From a virus, in IMG/VR virus record IMGVR_UViG_3300007760_001418, positions 1-64,000 of that record: a stretch of 64,000 nt of DNA. The stretch is one strand, 5' to 3'. Positions 55,909 through 64,000 of this stretch are shown one piece after another. Under the pieces are notes generated by a model. It made no database searches. It was given only the letters and a program-made list of their open reading frames with translations, and was not told the DNA's origin. The translations under genes were made by a program, and so were the position numbers. The first letter of the stretch is position 1. Each line of letters starts with the position of its first letter.

Positions 55909-57837
55909 GTGCTGAAGAGTCCATTCGACCCACCCGTATCTAATAATATCAGCATCCCAGATGATGCCGAAGTAGTTTTTGTTTCAGATTTCTTTGTTGA
56001 GGATCTAGTCGGAGGTGCTGAACTAACCTCAGAAGCTTTGATTGAAGCTAGTCCTTTTAAGGTTTTCAAATTACATAGTAAAGATGTATCCCTTCAGGTC
56101 CTGGAACAGGGCATTGGTCTCCATTGGGTATTCGGAAACTATTCTGGAGTTAATCCTGAGATGATCCCTTCTATTGTAGGCAACATGGAATATTCAGTGC
56201 TGGAGTACGATTACAAGTATTGTAAATACCGGTCACCAGAGAAACACAAGAGCATTGAGATGAAAGAATGCGACTGCCATGAAGGTATCCAAGGCAAAAT
56301 GATATCGGCCTTCATGTATGGTGCAAAGAGCCTCTGGTGGATGTCAGAAAGACAACAGCAAAACTATTTTGATAAGTTTCCTTTTCTTTCAGAACGTCCT
56401 AACGTAGTACTCAGCTCAGTCTTTAATGATGACTTTTTTGCTATGCTCAAAGTTATGAAGGAACAAAATCAAGACGTTGAGCGCAGCGGCTGGCTAGTCT
56501 TAGGTAGCACATCCTGGATAAAGGGAACAGACGCAGCAGTACGGTACTGTGAGGATAACAATCTAGATCATAAGGTATTATTGCAGCTGCCATATGCGGA
56601 GGTGCTTGATGAAATGTCAAGGGCAGAAGGATTTGTATATCTTCCTCAGGGCGGAGACACCTGTCCCCGTATGGTTATTGAAGCTAAACTGTTAGGTTGT
56701 AAGCTACATATCAATGATAATGTTGAACATGCAAATGAGTTGTGGTTTGATACTGATGATACCTTTGACACCATGGCATATCTTTATGCTGCAAGGAAAA
56801 GATTCTGGGATGGTATCACTCATGCAATGGAGTTTGTCCCAACTCTAAGCGGCTATACAACAACATTAGATTGTAATAAGAACGGGTACCCATGGAAGGC
56901 TTCTATTAAATCTATGCTTGGATTCTGTAATGAGGTTGTTGTCGTCGACGGCGGCTCTACAGACGGTACATGGAAAGAATTGCAGGCATGGGCCCACGAA
57001 GAAGACAGACTAAACGTATATCAAGTTGAAAGGGATTGGGGCCATCCGAGGTTTGCTGTTTTTGATGGTCAACAAAAAGCAGAGGCAAGATCCAGATGCA
57101 CTGGTGAGTTCTGTTGGCAACAGGATGCAGATGAAGTAGTCCATGAGAATGACTATGAAAAAATCCCTCGCCTTCTTAAGACGTTTCCAGTTGATGCAGA
57201 TGTCGTCTCTTTACCTGTCGTTGAATACTGGGGCAGTGCTAAGAAAGCACGGGTTGATGTAAATCCATGGAAGTGGCGAATATCAAGAAATGCCCCGCAT
57301 ATTACCCATGGTATTCCAGCACCATTTCGTATGACTGATGACGATGGTAACCTATATGCTTCTCCAGGTACAGACGGTTGTGATTACATCCATAATGAGA
57401 CATACCAAGTGCTTCCTCATGCTAGCTTTTATACATCAGACGTACATAATGTTAGGCTACATGCCGCGGCCGGCTCTCCTGGTGCACTAGAGCATTATAC
57501 TGAGTGGTATAAGCGGGTTGTTGAAATGCTTCCTGGTGTATATCATTATTCCTGGTTTGATCTAGAGAGAAAGATTAAGACATATAGGGATTACTGGTCA
57601 CAGCATTGGCAGAGTTTATACAACATTGAACAAGAAGATACGGCTGAGAATAATATGTTCTTTGAACGTCCCTGGTCAGAGGTTACTGACAATGATATTA
57701 CTGAACTAGCAACAAAATTAGAAGATAAAATGGGGGGCTGGGTATTTCATGTTCCGATTAATTTTGACAATCCGACTCCACACATTACATTAGAAACGTC
57801 ACAACCGGCGGTTATGGTGGAAGATGACTCAGAATGA
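55909..57837 (+). CDS. Two-domain glycosyltransferase (GT4-like plus GT2)
   Basis: A 642-residue protein from GTG 55909. The N-terminal half (VVFVSDFFVEDLVGGAELTSEALI, VLGSTSWIKGTDAAVRYC, PQGGDTCPRMVIEAKLLGCK) is GT-B-like, the last segment matching the donor site of GT4 enzymes. The C-terminal half begins near residue 315 with YTTTLDCNKNGYPWKASIKSML, VVVVDGGSTDGTW and WQQDADEVV, a GT2 fold with its acidic motif. The two likely add successive sugars. It opens the glycan cluster and overlaps the next gene by 14 bases. Confidence 0.85.
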   Translation: MLKSPFDPPVSNNISIPDDAEVVFVSDFFVEDLVGGAELTSEALIEASPFKVFKLHSKDVSLQVLEQGIGLHWVFGNYSGVNPEMIPSIVGNMEYSVLEYDYKYCKYRSPEKHKSIEMKECDCHEGIQGKMISAFMYGAKSLWWMSERQQQNYFDKFPFLSERPNVVLSSVFNDDFFAMLKVMKEQNQDVERSGWLVLGSTSWIKGTDAAVRYCEDNNLDHKVLLQLPYAEVLDEMSRAEGFVYLPQGGDTCPRMVIEAKLLGCKLHINDNVEHANELWFDTDDTFDTMAYLYAARKRFWDGITHAMEFVPTLSGYTTTLDCNKNGYPWKASIKSMLGFCNEVVVVDGGSTDGTWKELQAWAHEEDRLNVYQVERDWGHPRFAVFDGQQKAEARSRCTGEFCWQQDADEVVHENDYEKIPRLLKTFPVDADVVSLPVVEYWGSAKKARVDVNPWKWRISRNAPHITHGIPAPFRMTDDDGNLYASPGTDGCDYIHNETYQVLPHASFYTSDVHNVRLHAAAGSPGALEHYTEWYKRVVEMLPGVYHYSWFDLERKIKTYRDYWSQHWQSLYNIEQEDTAENNMFFERPWSEVTDNDITELATKLEDKMGGWVFHVPINFDNPTPHITLETSQPAVMVEDDSE

Positions 57838-58573
57838 GAATGAAGTAAATCCTAATGATATAGTAATAGGTGTTGTAGTACCCTGTTACAATCATGGAGA
57901 GTATCTAAAAGAAAGTGTTGAGTCGATTTTTAATCAGACCCACCAGAATATTCGCGTTATTATTGTTAATGATGGCTCAACCGATAATACGGCAGAAGTT
58001 GCCCGAGAGCTTGTAGCCTCTGATGATAGGGCAGGTTATATAGAACTAGCCGAAAATCGTGGGAAGTGGTGTGCTATGAATCAGGCAATCGCGCGCATGG
58101 ACTGTGTGTTTGTAACGACACAGGATGCGGATGATGTTTCTACACCAGATCGCCTCGAGCGCCAACTACAATGCCTGCTGCAGACAAATACATCACATAA
58201 TCTATGTGGATTTTATAATTGTGAAAATGAAGATGACATCAATGTCCATCGCCTCAAGCGTAAAGAGGGTGAACTTCCGATTATGCCACTTGATGAAGTG
58301 CTTAAGCATGTATTAACAGGGATGCATTCACCAGGCATTAATCATTATTACACAGGCGAATTCGAAACTGCCGGTGCCAGCGCAATGTTTCATAAAAATA
58401 TATGGAACTTTGGTACCAGGTTCAACCCACCAGGTATTGGCCTAAGGGTACTGAATAGCGAAGACTCTGACTTCAATTTTCGTGTGACCTTTAACACAAC
58501 AAGAACATCAGTCCTTCTAGAGAAGCTTTACTGCTATAGAAGAAATACTTCCACGAATAACGAGGAGATATAA
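57824..58573 (+). CDS. GT2 family glycosyltransferase
   Basis: A 249-residue enzyme. VVVPCYNHGEYLKESVESIF, VIIVNDGSTDNTAEVA and FVTTQDADDVSTPDRLERQ are the GT2 nucleotide-sugar site with the metal-binding acidic motif. SEDSDFNFRVTF near the end is the probable catalytic ED region. The start overlaps the end of the preceding gene. The sugar cannot be read from sequence. Confidence 0.9.
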   Translation: MTQNENEVNPNDIVIGVVVPCYNHGEYLKESVESIFNQTHQNIRVIIVNDGSTDNTAEVARELVASDDRAGYIELAENRGKWCAMNQAIARMDCVFVTTQDADDVSTPDRLERQLQCLLQTNTSHNLCGFYNCENEDDINVHRLKRKEGELPIMPLDEVLKHVLTGMHSPGINHYYTGEFETAGASAMFHKNIWNFGTRFNPPGIGLRVLNSEDSDFNFRVTFNTTRTSVLLEKLYCYRRNTSTNNEEI

Positions 58574-58574
58574 T

Positions 58575-59372
58575 ATGAGACTAAAGACAGGGGAGCCGAA
58601 GCTATTAGTAAAGTTTCCAACTCGAGGCAGGCCTCAAAAGTTCTTTTACGTATTGACATTGTATTATCAGTACCTCAAGGGTAAGCACTTTGAGTTTGTA
58701 ATATCATGTGACGAAGATGATGAGACGATGAATAATGAAACCGTCCGCAATCATTTCAAGCAATTTCCTAATCTTACAGCTTATTATTCTAAGAATGCTA
58801 ATAAGGTAGAAGCGATCAACGCCAATATGGAAGGTAAGGATTTTGATATCCTACTACTGGCCAGTGATGATATGATTCCTGAAATTCCTGGATATGATGC
58901 TATTATTAAAAATACAATGATGACAACATATCCGGATTATGATGGAGTATTGTGGTTTTTTGATGGATTTCGAAAAGATCTAAACACACTTTGTATCCTT
59001 GGTAAAAAGTACTATGATAGATTCGGGTACATTTACAATCCCCAGTATAAGACATGGTTCTGTGATAATGAGTTTACCATAGTTGCAGATATGCTAAAGA
59101 AGCAGACCCCAGTGAATCAAGTGATTATACGTCACTGTCATCCAGATATTGTTGGTTATGGCCACGACGGTACATACCAAAGAAATAATGATGATGATGA
59201 AAAGCAGGCCGATCAGCAGATACTATTAGCTAGAAAAGAAATCGATTTTGATGTACCACAATTGCTATTAGCAGACAGGGAACGTCAACAGGCCCAGCCC
59301 AAGCCGGTACCTCCGAAGAATAAGTCTAAAAAGTCGACTCGAAAAAATAGAAAGAAGAGAAAGAAGAGATAG
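58575..59372 (+). CDS. GT-A-like glycosyltransferase with basic C-terminal tail
   Basis: A 265-residue protein. LLVKFPTRGRPQKFFYVLTLYYQYL, FVISCDEDDETMNN and ILLLASDDMIPEIPGYD fit a GT-A fold with DD metal motif. CDNEFTIVADML may hold the acceptor site. The tail from about residue 238 (PKPVPPKNKSKKSTRKNRKKRKKR end) is extremely basic, unusual for a glycosyltransferase, and could bind DNA, RNA or acidic membranes. It begins one base after the previous stop. Confidence 0.75.
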   Translation: MRLKTGEPKLLVKFPTRGRPQKFFYVLTLYYQYLKGKHFEFVISCDEDDETMNNETVRNHFKQFPNLTAYYSKNANKVEAINANMEGKDFDILLLASDDMIPEIPGYDAIIKNTMMTTYPDYDGVLWFFDGFRKDLNTLCILGKKYYDRFGYIYNPQYKTWFCDNEFTIVADMLKKQTPVNQVIIRHCHPDIVGYGHDGTYQRNNDDDEKQADQQILLARKEIDFDVPQLLLADRERQQAQPKPVPPKNKSKKSTRKNRKKRKKR

Positions 59373-59378
59373 AAATAC

Positions 59379-60212
59379 ATGATTCTAAACGTCGACTATC
59401 CTATCGGTGCTAGCTGTAAGGTTCCAACAGAGGATACAATTTGTGGAAATTTAATTGAAGAAAACTCAATTCCCGAGGATTATACCCTTGTAAATTGTAA
59501 TTGGACAAAATGTATTAATGGGTGGGGGCTACAAAGAACGCAGCAAAAACTAAATGATACGAAGGTACAACTAGTTGCCGCCGGTCGTGATGTCCAAAAG
59601 TCAATCTTTATATGCCAACACATATCAGCTGATAAATTGGTATGGCCATCAGGATTAGTTTTTTCACCACATGCCACAAAAGGAAATCATCATATTGCTA
59701 TTCCTCATATTGCATGTAGCTATCCAACATTTAGAAGTGAGAGAAAGCTCACGGCCAGCTTTATGGGAAGCTTTGAAACACATTGGACTCGGCCTTTATT
59801 GGAAAACCATAAATCTTCGAATGTGACTATAATCAATAGTGGCGTATGGTACCATTATAATCCGGACGAATTTCGAAAGAGCACGTACGAAAACTTGCTG
59901 GCCATTAGTAAGTTTACATTTTGTCCACGTGGAACAGGTCCAAGCACAATAAGAATATGGGAAGCACTTGCAGCCGGCAGTATACCAGTAATATTCTCAG
60001 ATTCTTTAGCTTTACCCAATATTGATTATGACTGGAATGATGTGGTAATTTTTATTCCTGAGCAAAATATAATGAACGCAATGAACATATTGAGCAGATA
60101 TTCAGACAATGATATTGTTACGATGTCTAATGCTGGGATGAAAGTATTTCAGGAATATTGTAGCCAAGAGAATATTCACAAGTTTATTATTAATGAGATT
60201 CAAGCATGTTAA
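59379..60212 (+). CDS. Exostosin-like (GT47) glycosyltransferase
   Basis: A 277-residue protein. KLTASFMGSFETHWTRPLL, AISKFTFCPRGTGPSTIRIWEALAAGSIPVIFSD (in parts) and YCSQENIHKFI follow the exostosin family's C-terminal domain, with CPRG and the E of IWEAL in the donor site. It is shorter than eukaryotic exostosins. It overlaps the next gene by seven bases within the glycan operon. Confidence 0.82.
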   Translation: MILNVDYPIGASCKVPTEDTICGNLIEENSIPEDYTLVNCNWTKCINGWGLQRTQQKLNDTKVQLVAAGRDVQKSIFICQHISADKLVWPSGLVFSPHATKGNHHIAIPHIACSYPTFRSERKLTASFMGSFETHWTRPLLENHKSSNVTIINSGVWYHYNPDEFRKSTYENLLAISKFTFCPRGTGPSTIRIWEALAAGSIPVIFSDSLALPNIDYDWNDVVIFIPEQNIMNAMNILSRYSDNDIVTMSNAGMKVFQEYCSQENIHKFIINEIQAC

Positions 60213-60970
60213 TTGTCACAATCTTTAATTACCCAGACAACGAAAATTATAATACTATGTGTAAGTGCTGGATACAACAGACCGCTCTTCATTGTGGTGG
60301 TTCAAGAATACTCATTTTAACAGAACAAGATTCTTTACCACCAGATGTTAGTGAGTTTGCTAGTAGATATCCATCAGTAACAATAGAGAAGAAAGAACGT
60401 TCAGGCCACATTGACCTATCTACTGCAGGTCAAAAAGCCAATCATAACGTTTTATTTAAGCTTTACAATCTATGCAGTATAACAGAGCCATTTATCTTTG
60501 TCGACGCTGATGCATTTTTTCTGTCTAGTTACGAGAACTTACTAACGGCTTCATATGATAAGCCATTTATAGCTGTAAATCATCAAAAGATTCCGGATCA
60601 TACTTCTCATTTACCATATGATTTTTTCAACTCCGGAATGATGATAGTTTCAGATCCAGCCATTTTGGACTGGCATGCATTAGTAATGAGGCTAATGCAA
60701 GATTCAAGATTTGTATATCCTGGGACTGATCAATCTATGTTAAATTCGTACTTTAAGAATATGAACTATGACTATACACACCCGTTAGTCGGTCATGGAT
60801 GGAATAGTTGTGCAAAATATACCGTCTATAATCCTGATCAAACTGCACGCTGTATTGGTCTTGGTGAGGAGTATGATGTACACCTCAATCATTTTTGGTG
60901 GGAGTTTAAGCCATGGAAGCTTGGCTGCCCAATATTCAATAAGGTAAAAAACAACAATGAAGAAAGATAA
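60206..60970 (+). CDS. GT8/GT-A type glycosyltransferase
   Basis: A 254-residue enzyme. FIFVDADAFFLSSYENLL gives the DxD metal site. DFFNSGMMIVSD, GTDQSMLNSYFKN and HLNHFWWEFKPWKL follow the GT8 (glycogenin-like) order of acceptor and metal-ligand motifs. It is coupled to the exostosin-like gene. A 55-base gap follows before the next gene. Confidence 0.78.
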   Translation: MLIVTIFNYPDNENYNTMCKCWIQQTALHCGGSRILILTEQDSLPPDVSEFASRYPSVTIEKKERSGHIDLSTAGQKANHNVLFKLYNLCSITEPFIFVDADAFFLSSYENLLTASYDKPFIAVNHQKIPDHTSHLPYDFFNSGMMIVSDPAILDWHALVMRLMQDSRFVYPGTDQSMLNSYFKNMNYDYTHPLVGHGWNSCAKYTVYNPDQTARCIGLGEEYDVHLNHFWWEFKPWKLGCPIFNKVKNNNEER

Positions 60971-61025
60971 TGAAAAAAGTACCAAAATTCGTAGATCATT
61001 AAGGAAATAACTAAGGGAACTAATA

Positions 61026-61787
61026 GTGAATGAGCTTATAAAAGATGAGATAACTGTTATTTTAACTGTCTGGAAGCGTCCACATCTTCAGAAACAACTA
61101 AATCATGTTTTAAGTCAAACAAAAAAGCCGAGTCAAGTTTGGATATATCAAAATGAGTCGCACTTCAATATTGACATTCCTGAAGAGGCAAAGGAGAAAC
61201 ATAATATTTCAGTTATTCAATCAAAGGATATAAATTTTAAGTTTCACGGGAGATTTGTTTTGCCTCTCTTATGTGATACAGAATATATCGCGATTTTTGA
61301 TGATGATACAATACCTGGTCCACTGTGGTTAGAAAACTGCCTTGACACTTCGAAGAGAAATAACTGTATTGTCGGCGCCAACGGCAGAACCATACGAAGT
61401 ATTACTAATACATCAAATTCTGCATGCATCGGCACCGGTGATGGTGCCCCTGTGGAGAAAGAGACGGAGGTAGATTTTGTTGGGCATTGTTGGTTTTTTA
61501 AGACTGAGTGGTGTAAAAACTTATGGAAAGACCGGCCGGCGAGTTGGGATAATGGAGAAGATATTCACCTTGCTGCAGCTTGTCAAATCTATGAGGGAAT
61601 AAAGTGCTTTGTACCGAGGATGCCACGAGGCAATATACAGCTATGGGGAGACACCGAGGTCCATCTTGGGTCGGATAATGTTGCAACATGGAAGACTAGC
61701 AATCATAGTGATTTGAGAGATAACGTTATAAAATATTGGATCGATAGAGGGTGGAATCCCTTGGCAGCAAGAGGAACCGATGATTAG
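61026..61787 (+). CDS. GT2-like glycosyltransferase
   Basis: A 253-residue protein from ATG (GTG just upstream is out of frame). ITVILTVWKRPHLQKQLNHVLSQ, YIAIFDDDTIPGPLWLENC and VDFVGHCWFFKTEWCKNLW follow a GT2-type fold with a DDD metal site and a WDNGEDIHLAAAC acceptor helix holding the ED pair. It overlaps the GDPD gene by eight bases. Confidence 0.83.
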   Translation: MNELIKDEITVILTVWKRPHLQKQLNHVLSQTKKPSQVWIYQNESHFNIDIPEEAKEKHNISVIQSKDINFKFHGRFVLPLLCDTEYIAIFDDDTIPGPLWLENCLDTSKRNNCIVGANGRTIRSITNTSNSACIGTGDGAPVEKETEVDFVGHCWFFKTEWCKNLWKDRPASWDNGEDIHLAAACQIYEGIKCFVPRMPRGNIQLWGDTEVHLGSDNVATWKTSNHSDLRDNVIKYWIDRGWNPLAARGTDD

Positions 61788-62463
61788 TAATACACGCATT
61801 CTCGGCCACAGGGGAGATTTAGAAAACTACAGCTCAAACACAAAAGAAAGTGTGCTATCGGCATTTGCTCTGAGCGATGGTGTTGAGATAGACATTAATA
61901 TTTCAAAAGATAATATTTTCTTCTTTTATCATGAAGAAGACTGGCCTACTGGTGGCAAAATTCTAGCAAGGAATATGGATATTTCTGAAATTAGAGATAT
62001 CTGCCCCAACGGCGAAACGGTACTCACCCTTCAAGAGGCCCTATCTTTAGCACATGAACACCAAAAAATATTGTGTATTCATATGGAACTCGGCGGCGGC
62101 GGCCGCCGGTGGACCAGCCCGCTCACTGGAGATGAGATTAAACAGCTGCTTAAAATAATTGACGAAAGCAGGATCTCTAAAGAACTAATCATGCTTCATA
62201 CCACATCCCCTCGACTTGCAAGATCATATTATAATGAAGGATATACAGTCTTTTTACGGGGTTCTTGTATTGAGAGAAGGGGTATGTATCGATTTAATGA
62301 GTACAGAAATATAGTAAAAAATAAAGTTGATCTTAGCAAAAGCATGGCCTACACATTAAATAGTCGGCATGAAATTGGTGCTACTATAAGCAAGGGATTT
62401 GGGTATATACTGACAGATAACTTATCACTAACAAAACCTGGTCTATGGGGAACTAATAAATGA
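61780..62463 (+). CDS. Glycerophosphodiester phosphodiesterase family protein
   Basis: A 227-residue protein. LGHRGDLENYSSNTKESVLSAFAL and GVEIDINISKDNIFFFYHEED reproduce the GDPD start (HRG, E-x-D, H). CIHMELGGGG and GYILTDNLSL continue the barrel. GDPDs release glycerol-3-phosphate from glycerophosphodiesters. In this glycan cluster it may trim or transfer a glycerophosphate decoration; that is inference. It overlaps both neighbours (ATGA at its end). Confidence 0.82.
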   Translation: MISNTRILGHRGDLENYSSNTKESVLSAFALSDGVEIDINISKDNIFFFYHEEDWPTGGKILARNMDISEIRDICPNGETVLTLQEALSLAHEHQKILCIHMELGGGGRRWTSPLTGDEIKQLLKIIDESRISKELIMLHTTSPRLARSYYNEGYTVFLRGSCIERRGMYRFNEYRNIVKNKVDLSKSMAYTLNSRHEIGATISKGFGYILTDNLSLTKPGLWGTNK

Positions 62464-63422
62464 AAACCACAGATGATAGAACATATTACTCTAGGACTGG
62501 CAACAAAAAAAAGAAATTTGTTAGGGATTTTGTTTCGAAATATCCTGAAGCTAAAAAAATATTTGATGTTGGCTGTAACAATGGAGACATGTCTTATCCA
62601 CTTCAGAAAGAATTGAATAAAGACGTCTATGGTATAGATTTATCCAAAGAACTCAAAACCCCACATGATTATCAGATGGATATAGTTGATATCATGAAGT
62701 GGGACTTACTATACCCGAATGACATTACTCTTTTCTTTAGTCTTTATCACCACCTTTTAGCAAAACATGGTATCGACGAGGTTGATGATCTATTTTATAA
62801 ACTTCTTCTTCATACAAAACATTTGTTATTTGATGTAGGAAATTTAAGTGAAAAGCTTAGGCAGTCTCAGTACTGGTACCCTATACAGAAAAAATACTTC
62901 AAAAATGAAAAAGATCTATTTGATCATTTTGGAATTGATTATAATGTATTGGGTAAGTGGGACACCGGGGGAGGCACAAGGACTGTAGTTTCTTTTTCAT
63001 CCTCTAGTTTTGACGGCGCTATAGAGGTAGTAGAAGAATACAGGAGACTAATTGGCAGTTCCAATTCGGCGAAGGGACTTTTAGAGAAGAACTCTAAAGA
63101 TCCAGAAATTTATACCGGTGCCGAGTATAAGAAACTAAAGCTAGGTAACAAACTGTTTTTTTCTAAAAAACATAAAGATGAAGACCGCCAGAAAAGAGAA
63201 CTGAAGAATATAGAGAAAATTTATAATTCATCTGACAGTAGTCTCAAAAATAAGCTTATCCGATATTACGGCCACTCAACAACCTACGGATTCATTTATG
63301 AATGGATTGATGATTTTATTTATAGTGGAAAAACTAGCATTAAGGTACCTGGCCTGACCTTGACGGATGTCGACATTATTAAGGTTGGCAAAAATAAAAA
63401 ATATATAGACTTTGAACGATAA
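62460..63422 (+). CDS. SAM-dependent methyltransferase-like protein
   Basis: A 320-residue protein. KIFDVGCNNGDMSYPLQKEL and DVYGIDLSKEL form the SAM-binding motifs I and II, and DITLFFSLYHHLLAKHGIDEVDDL is motif IV-V, where many sugar methyltransferases have a similar layout. The C-terminal third (LKLGNKLFFSKKHKDE, LTDVDIIKVGKNK) is a separate lysine-rich part, perhaps the acceptor domain. It probably methylates a glycan end. It overlaps the GDPD gene by four bases. Confidence 0.78.
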   Translation: MKTTDDRTYYSRTGNKKKKFVRDFVSKYPEAKKIFDVGCNNGDMSYPLQKELNKDVYGIDLSKELKTPHDYQMDIVDIMKWDLLYPNDITLFFSLYHHLLAKHGIDEVDDLFYKLLLHTKHLLFDVGNLSEKLRQSQYWYPIQKKYFKNEKDLFDHFGIDYNVLGKWDTGGGTRTVVSFSSSSFDGAIEVVEEYRRLIGSSNSAKGLLEKNSKDPEIYTGAEYKKLKLGNKLFFSKKHKDEDRQKRELKNIEKIYNSSDSSLKNKLIRYYGHSTTYGFIYEWIDDFIYSGKTSIKVPGLTLTDVDIIKVGKNKKYIDFER

Positions 63423-63423
63423 A

Positions 63424-64000
63424 ATGCTACTTATTTGTTACGGCACTCGCCCAGAATACTTAAAAATAAAGCCACTTCTAAAAAAGATGGAAGGTCAATT
63501 GGAGTTTCGTACGCTGTTCACAGGGCAACACACTGATCTAATAGAAGGCAATACAGCCCCAGACTATGTTGTCTCTATATGCTCTGGAAAAAATCGTCTA
63601 AATTCAATAATTGCTTCTACCATAGACTGTATGGATTTTGAAAAAGAGGGAATAACATCCGTCCTTGTGCAAGGGGACACAACATCCGCAATGTCACTAG
63701 CCATTAGCGCATTTAATCAACAAATACCGGTAATACATCTTGAAGCAGGTTTACGAACATATAATCTTCACCAACCATACCCAGAAGAGGCAAATCGTCA
63801 AATCATAGGGAGAATAGCATCTTTAAGCTTATGCCCGACGACGCTATCAGCACAAAGGCTTAATGATGAAAAATCATATGGTGTTACTGAGGTTGTAGGC
63901 AATACTGTTTTGGACAACCTAACTGGTCTTAGCACTACCACTAAAAATAATGTCCTCGTAACCCTGCACCGCCGCGAAAATCATACTATGATAGCGGAGT
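63424..64000 (+). CDS. wecB: UDP-N-acetylglucosamine 2-epimerase, WecB-like (cut by window end)
   Basis: The first 192 residues of a WecB/MnaA-type epimerase. CYGTRPEYLKIKPLLKKM is the N-terminal UDP site, VLVQGDTTSAMS carries the conserved QGDT, and IHLEAGLRTYN and PEEANRQIIGRIASL the catalytic region. VLVTLHRREN near the window end is the next motif. The enzyme makes UDP-ManNAc for surface glycans. The full length would be about 350-370 residues. It is the last gene of the glycan cluster in view. Confidence 0.92.
   Translation, partial: MLLICYGTRPEYLKIKPLLKKMEGQLEFRTLFTGQHTDLIEGNTAPDYVVSICSGKNRLNSIIASTIDCMDFEKEGITSVLVQGDTTSAMSLAISAFNQQIPVIHLEAGLRTYNLHQPYPEEANRQIIGRIASLSLCPTTLSAQRLNDEKSYGVTEVVGNTVLDNLTGLSTTTKNNVLVTLHRRENHTMIAE

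Overview
The window reads as part of the genome of a large tailed dsDNA bacteriophage, probably from a marine or other aquatic bacterium. The evidence is the dense, mostly rightward, end-overlapping gene organisation, the collagen-like and giant fibre proteins, a one-piece tmRNA, a tRNA-Asn, PhoH, Hsp20, MT-A70 methylase, RadA-like and DinG-like ATPases, a tubulin/FtsZ-like GTPase, a divergent chaperonin and a long glycosyltransferase cluster. No terminase, major capsid, portal or DNA polymerase is visible, so virus family and host cannot be fixed. Strong Shine-Dalgarno sites (AAGGAG) and TATAAT promoters argue against a Bacteroidota host, although one fibre protein carries a Bacteroidota-style GCTD/ACNY repeat.

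Layout. 0-1.4 kb: chain of tiny SH3-like 'GDLV' proteins plus a DUF2061 membrane protein. 1.8-2.5 kb: a large structured non-coding RNA candidate ending in a terminator. 2.5-5.7 kb: secreted proteins, lipoproteins and a collagen-like fibre. 5.8-7.0 kb: second GDLV chain. 7.25-8.33 kb: gene-free region with divergent promoters, inverted repeats and a pseudoknotted RNA candidate. 8.3-14.5 kb: probable early region, GC-richer, with repeated promoters of the form GTGCAA-17-TATAAT driving a MoxR ATPase, a DUF2201-type metallopeptidase/VWA protein, a RadA-like ATPase and small proteins. 14.7-17.6 kb: third GDLV chain. 17.9-23.2 kb: small proteins, many with a short (L)RxxIREEL helix, plus Hsp20 and a HExxH membrane protein.

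23.2-41.1 kb: a host-manipulation and nucleic-acid block. It holds a membrane-anchored trypsin-like protease, an eukaryotic-type phosphomannomutase, tRNA-Asn, MT-A70 methylase, two HxGH nucleotidyltransferases, DinG/XPD-like helicase, HAD phosphatase, (p)ppGpp hydrolase, Nudix hydrolase, the YeaH-SpoVR-PrkA triad, a truncated chaperonin, an Hc1-like histone, tmRNA, an FtsZ-like protein, a sigma region-4-like protein on the opposite strand, and PhoH. 41.1-55.7 kb: five structural or fibre genes, three of them very large. 55.9-64 kb: glycosyltransferases, a GDPD-like enzyme, a methyltransferase and a WecB-type epimerase cut by the window end.

The parts suggest a phage that carries its own starvation and proteostasis kit (alarmone hydrolase, PrkA system, tmRNA, Hsp20, chaperonin) and decorates itself or its host with glycans. 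The least explained features are the GDLV gene chains, the two structured RNA candidates, the repeated non-canonical promoter, and the phage-borne PrkA-YeaH-SpoVR triad.
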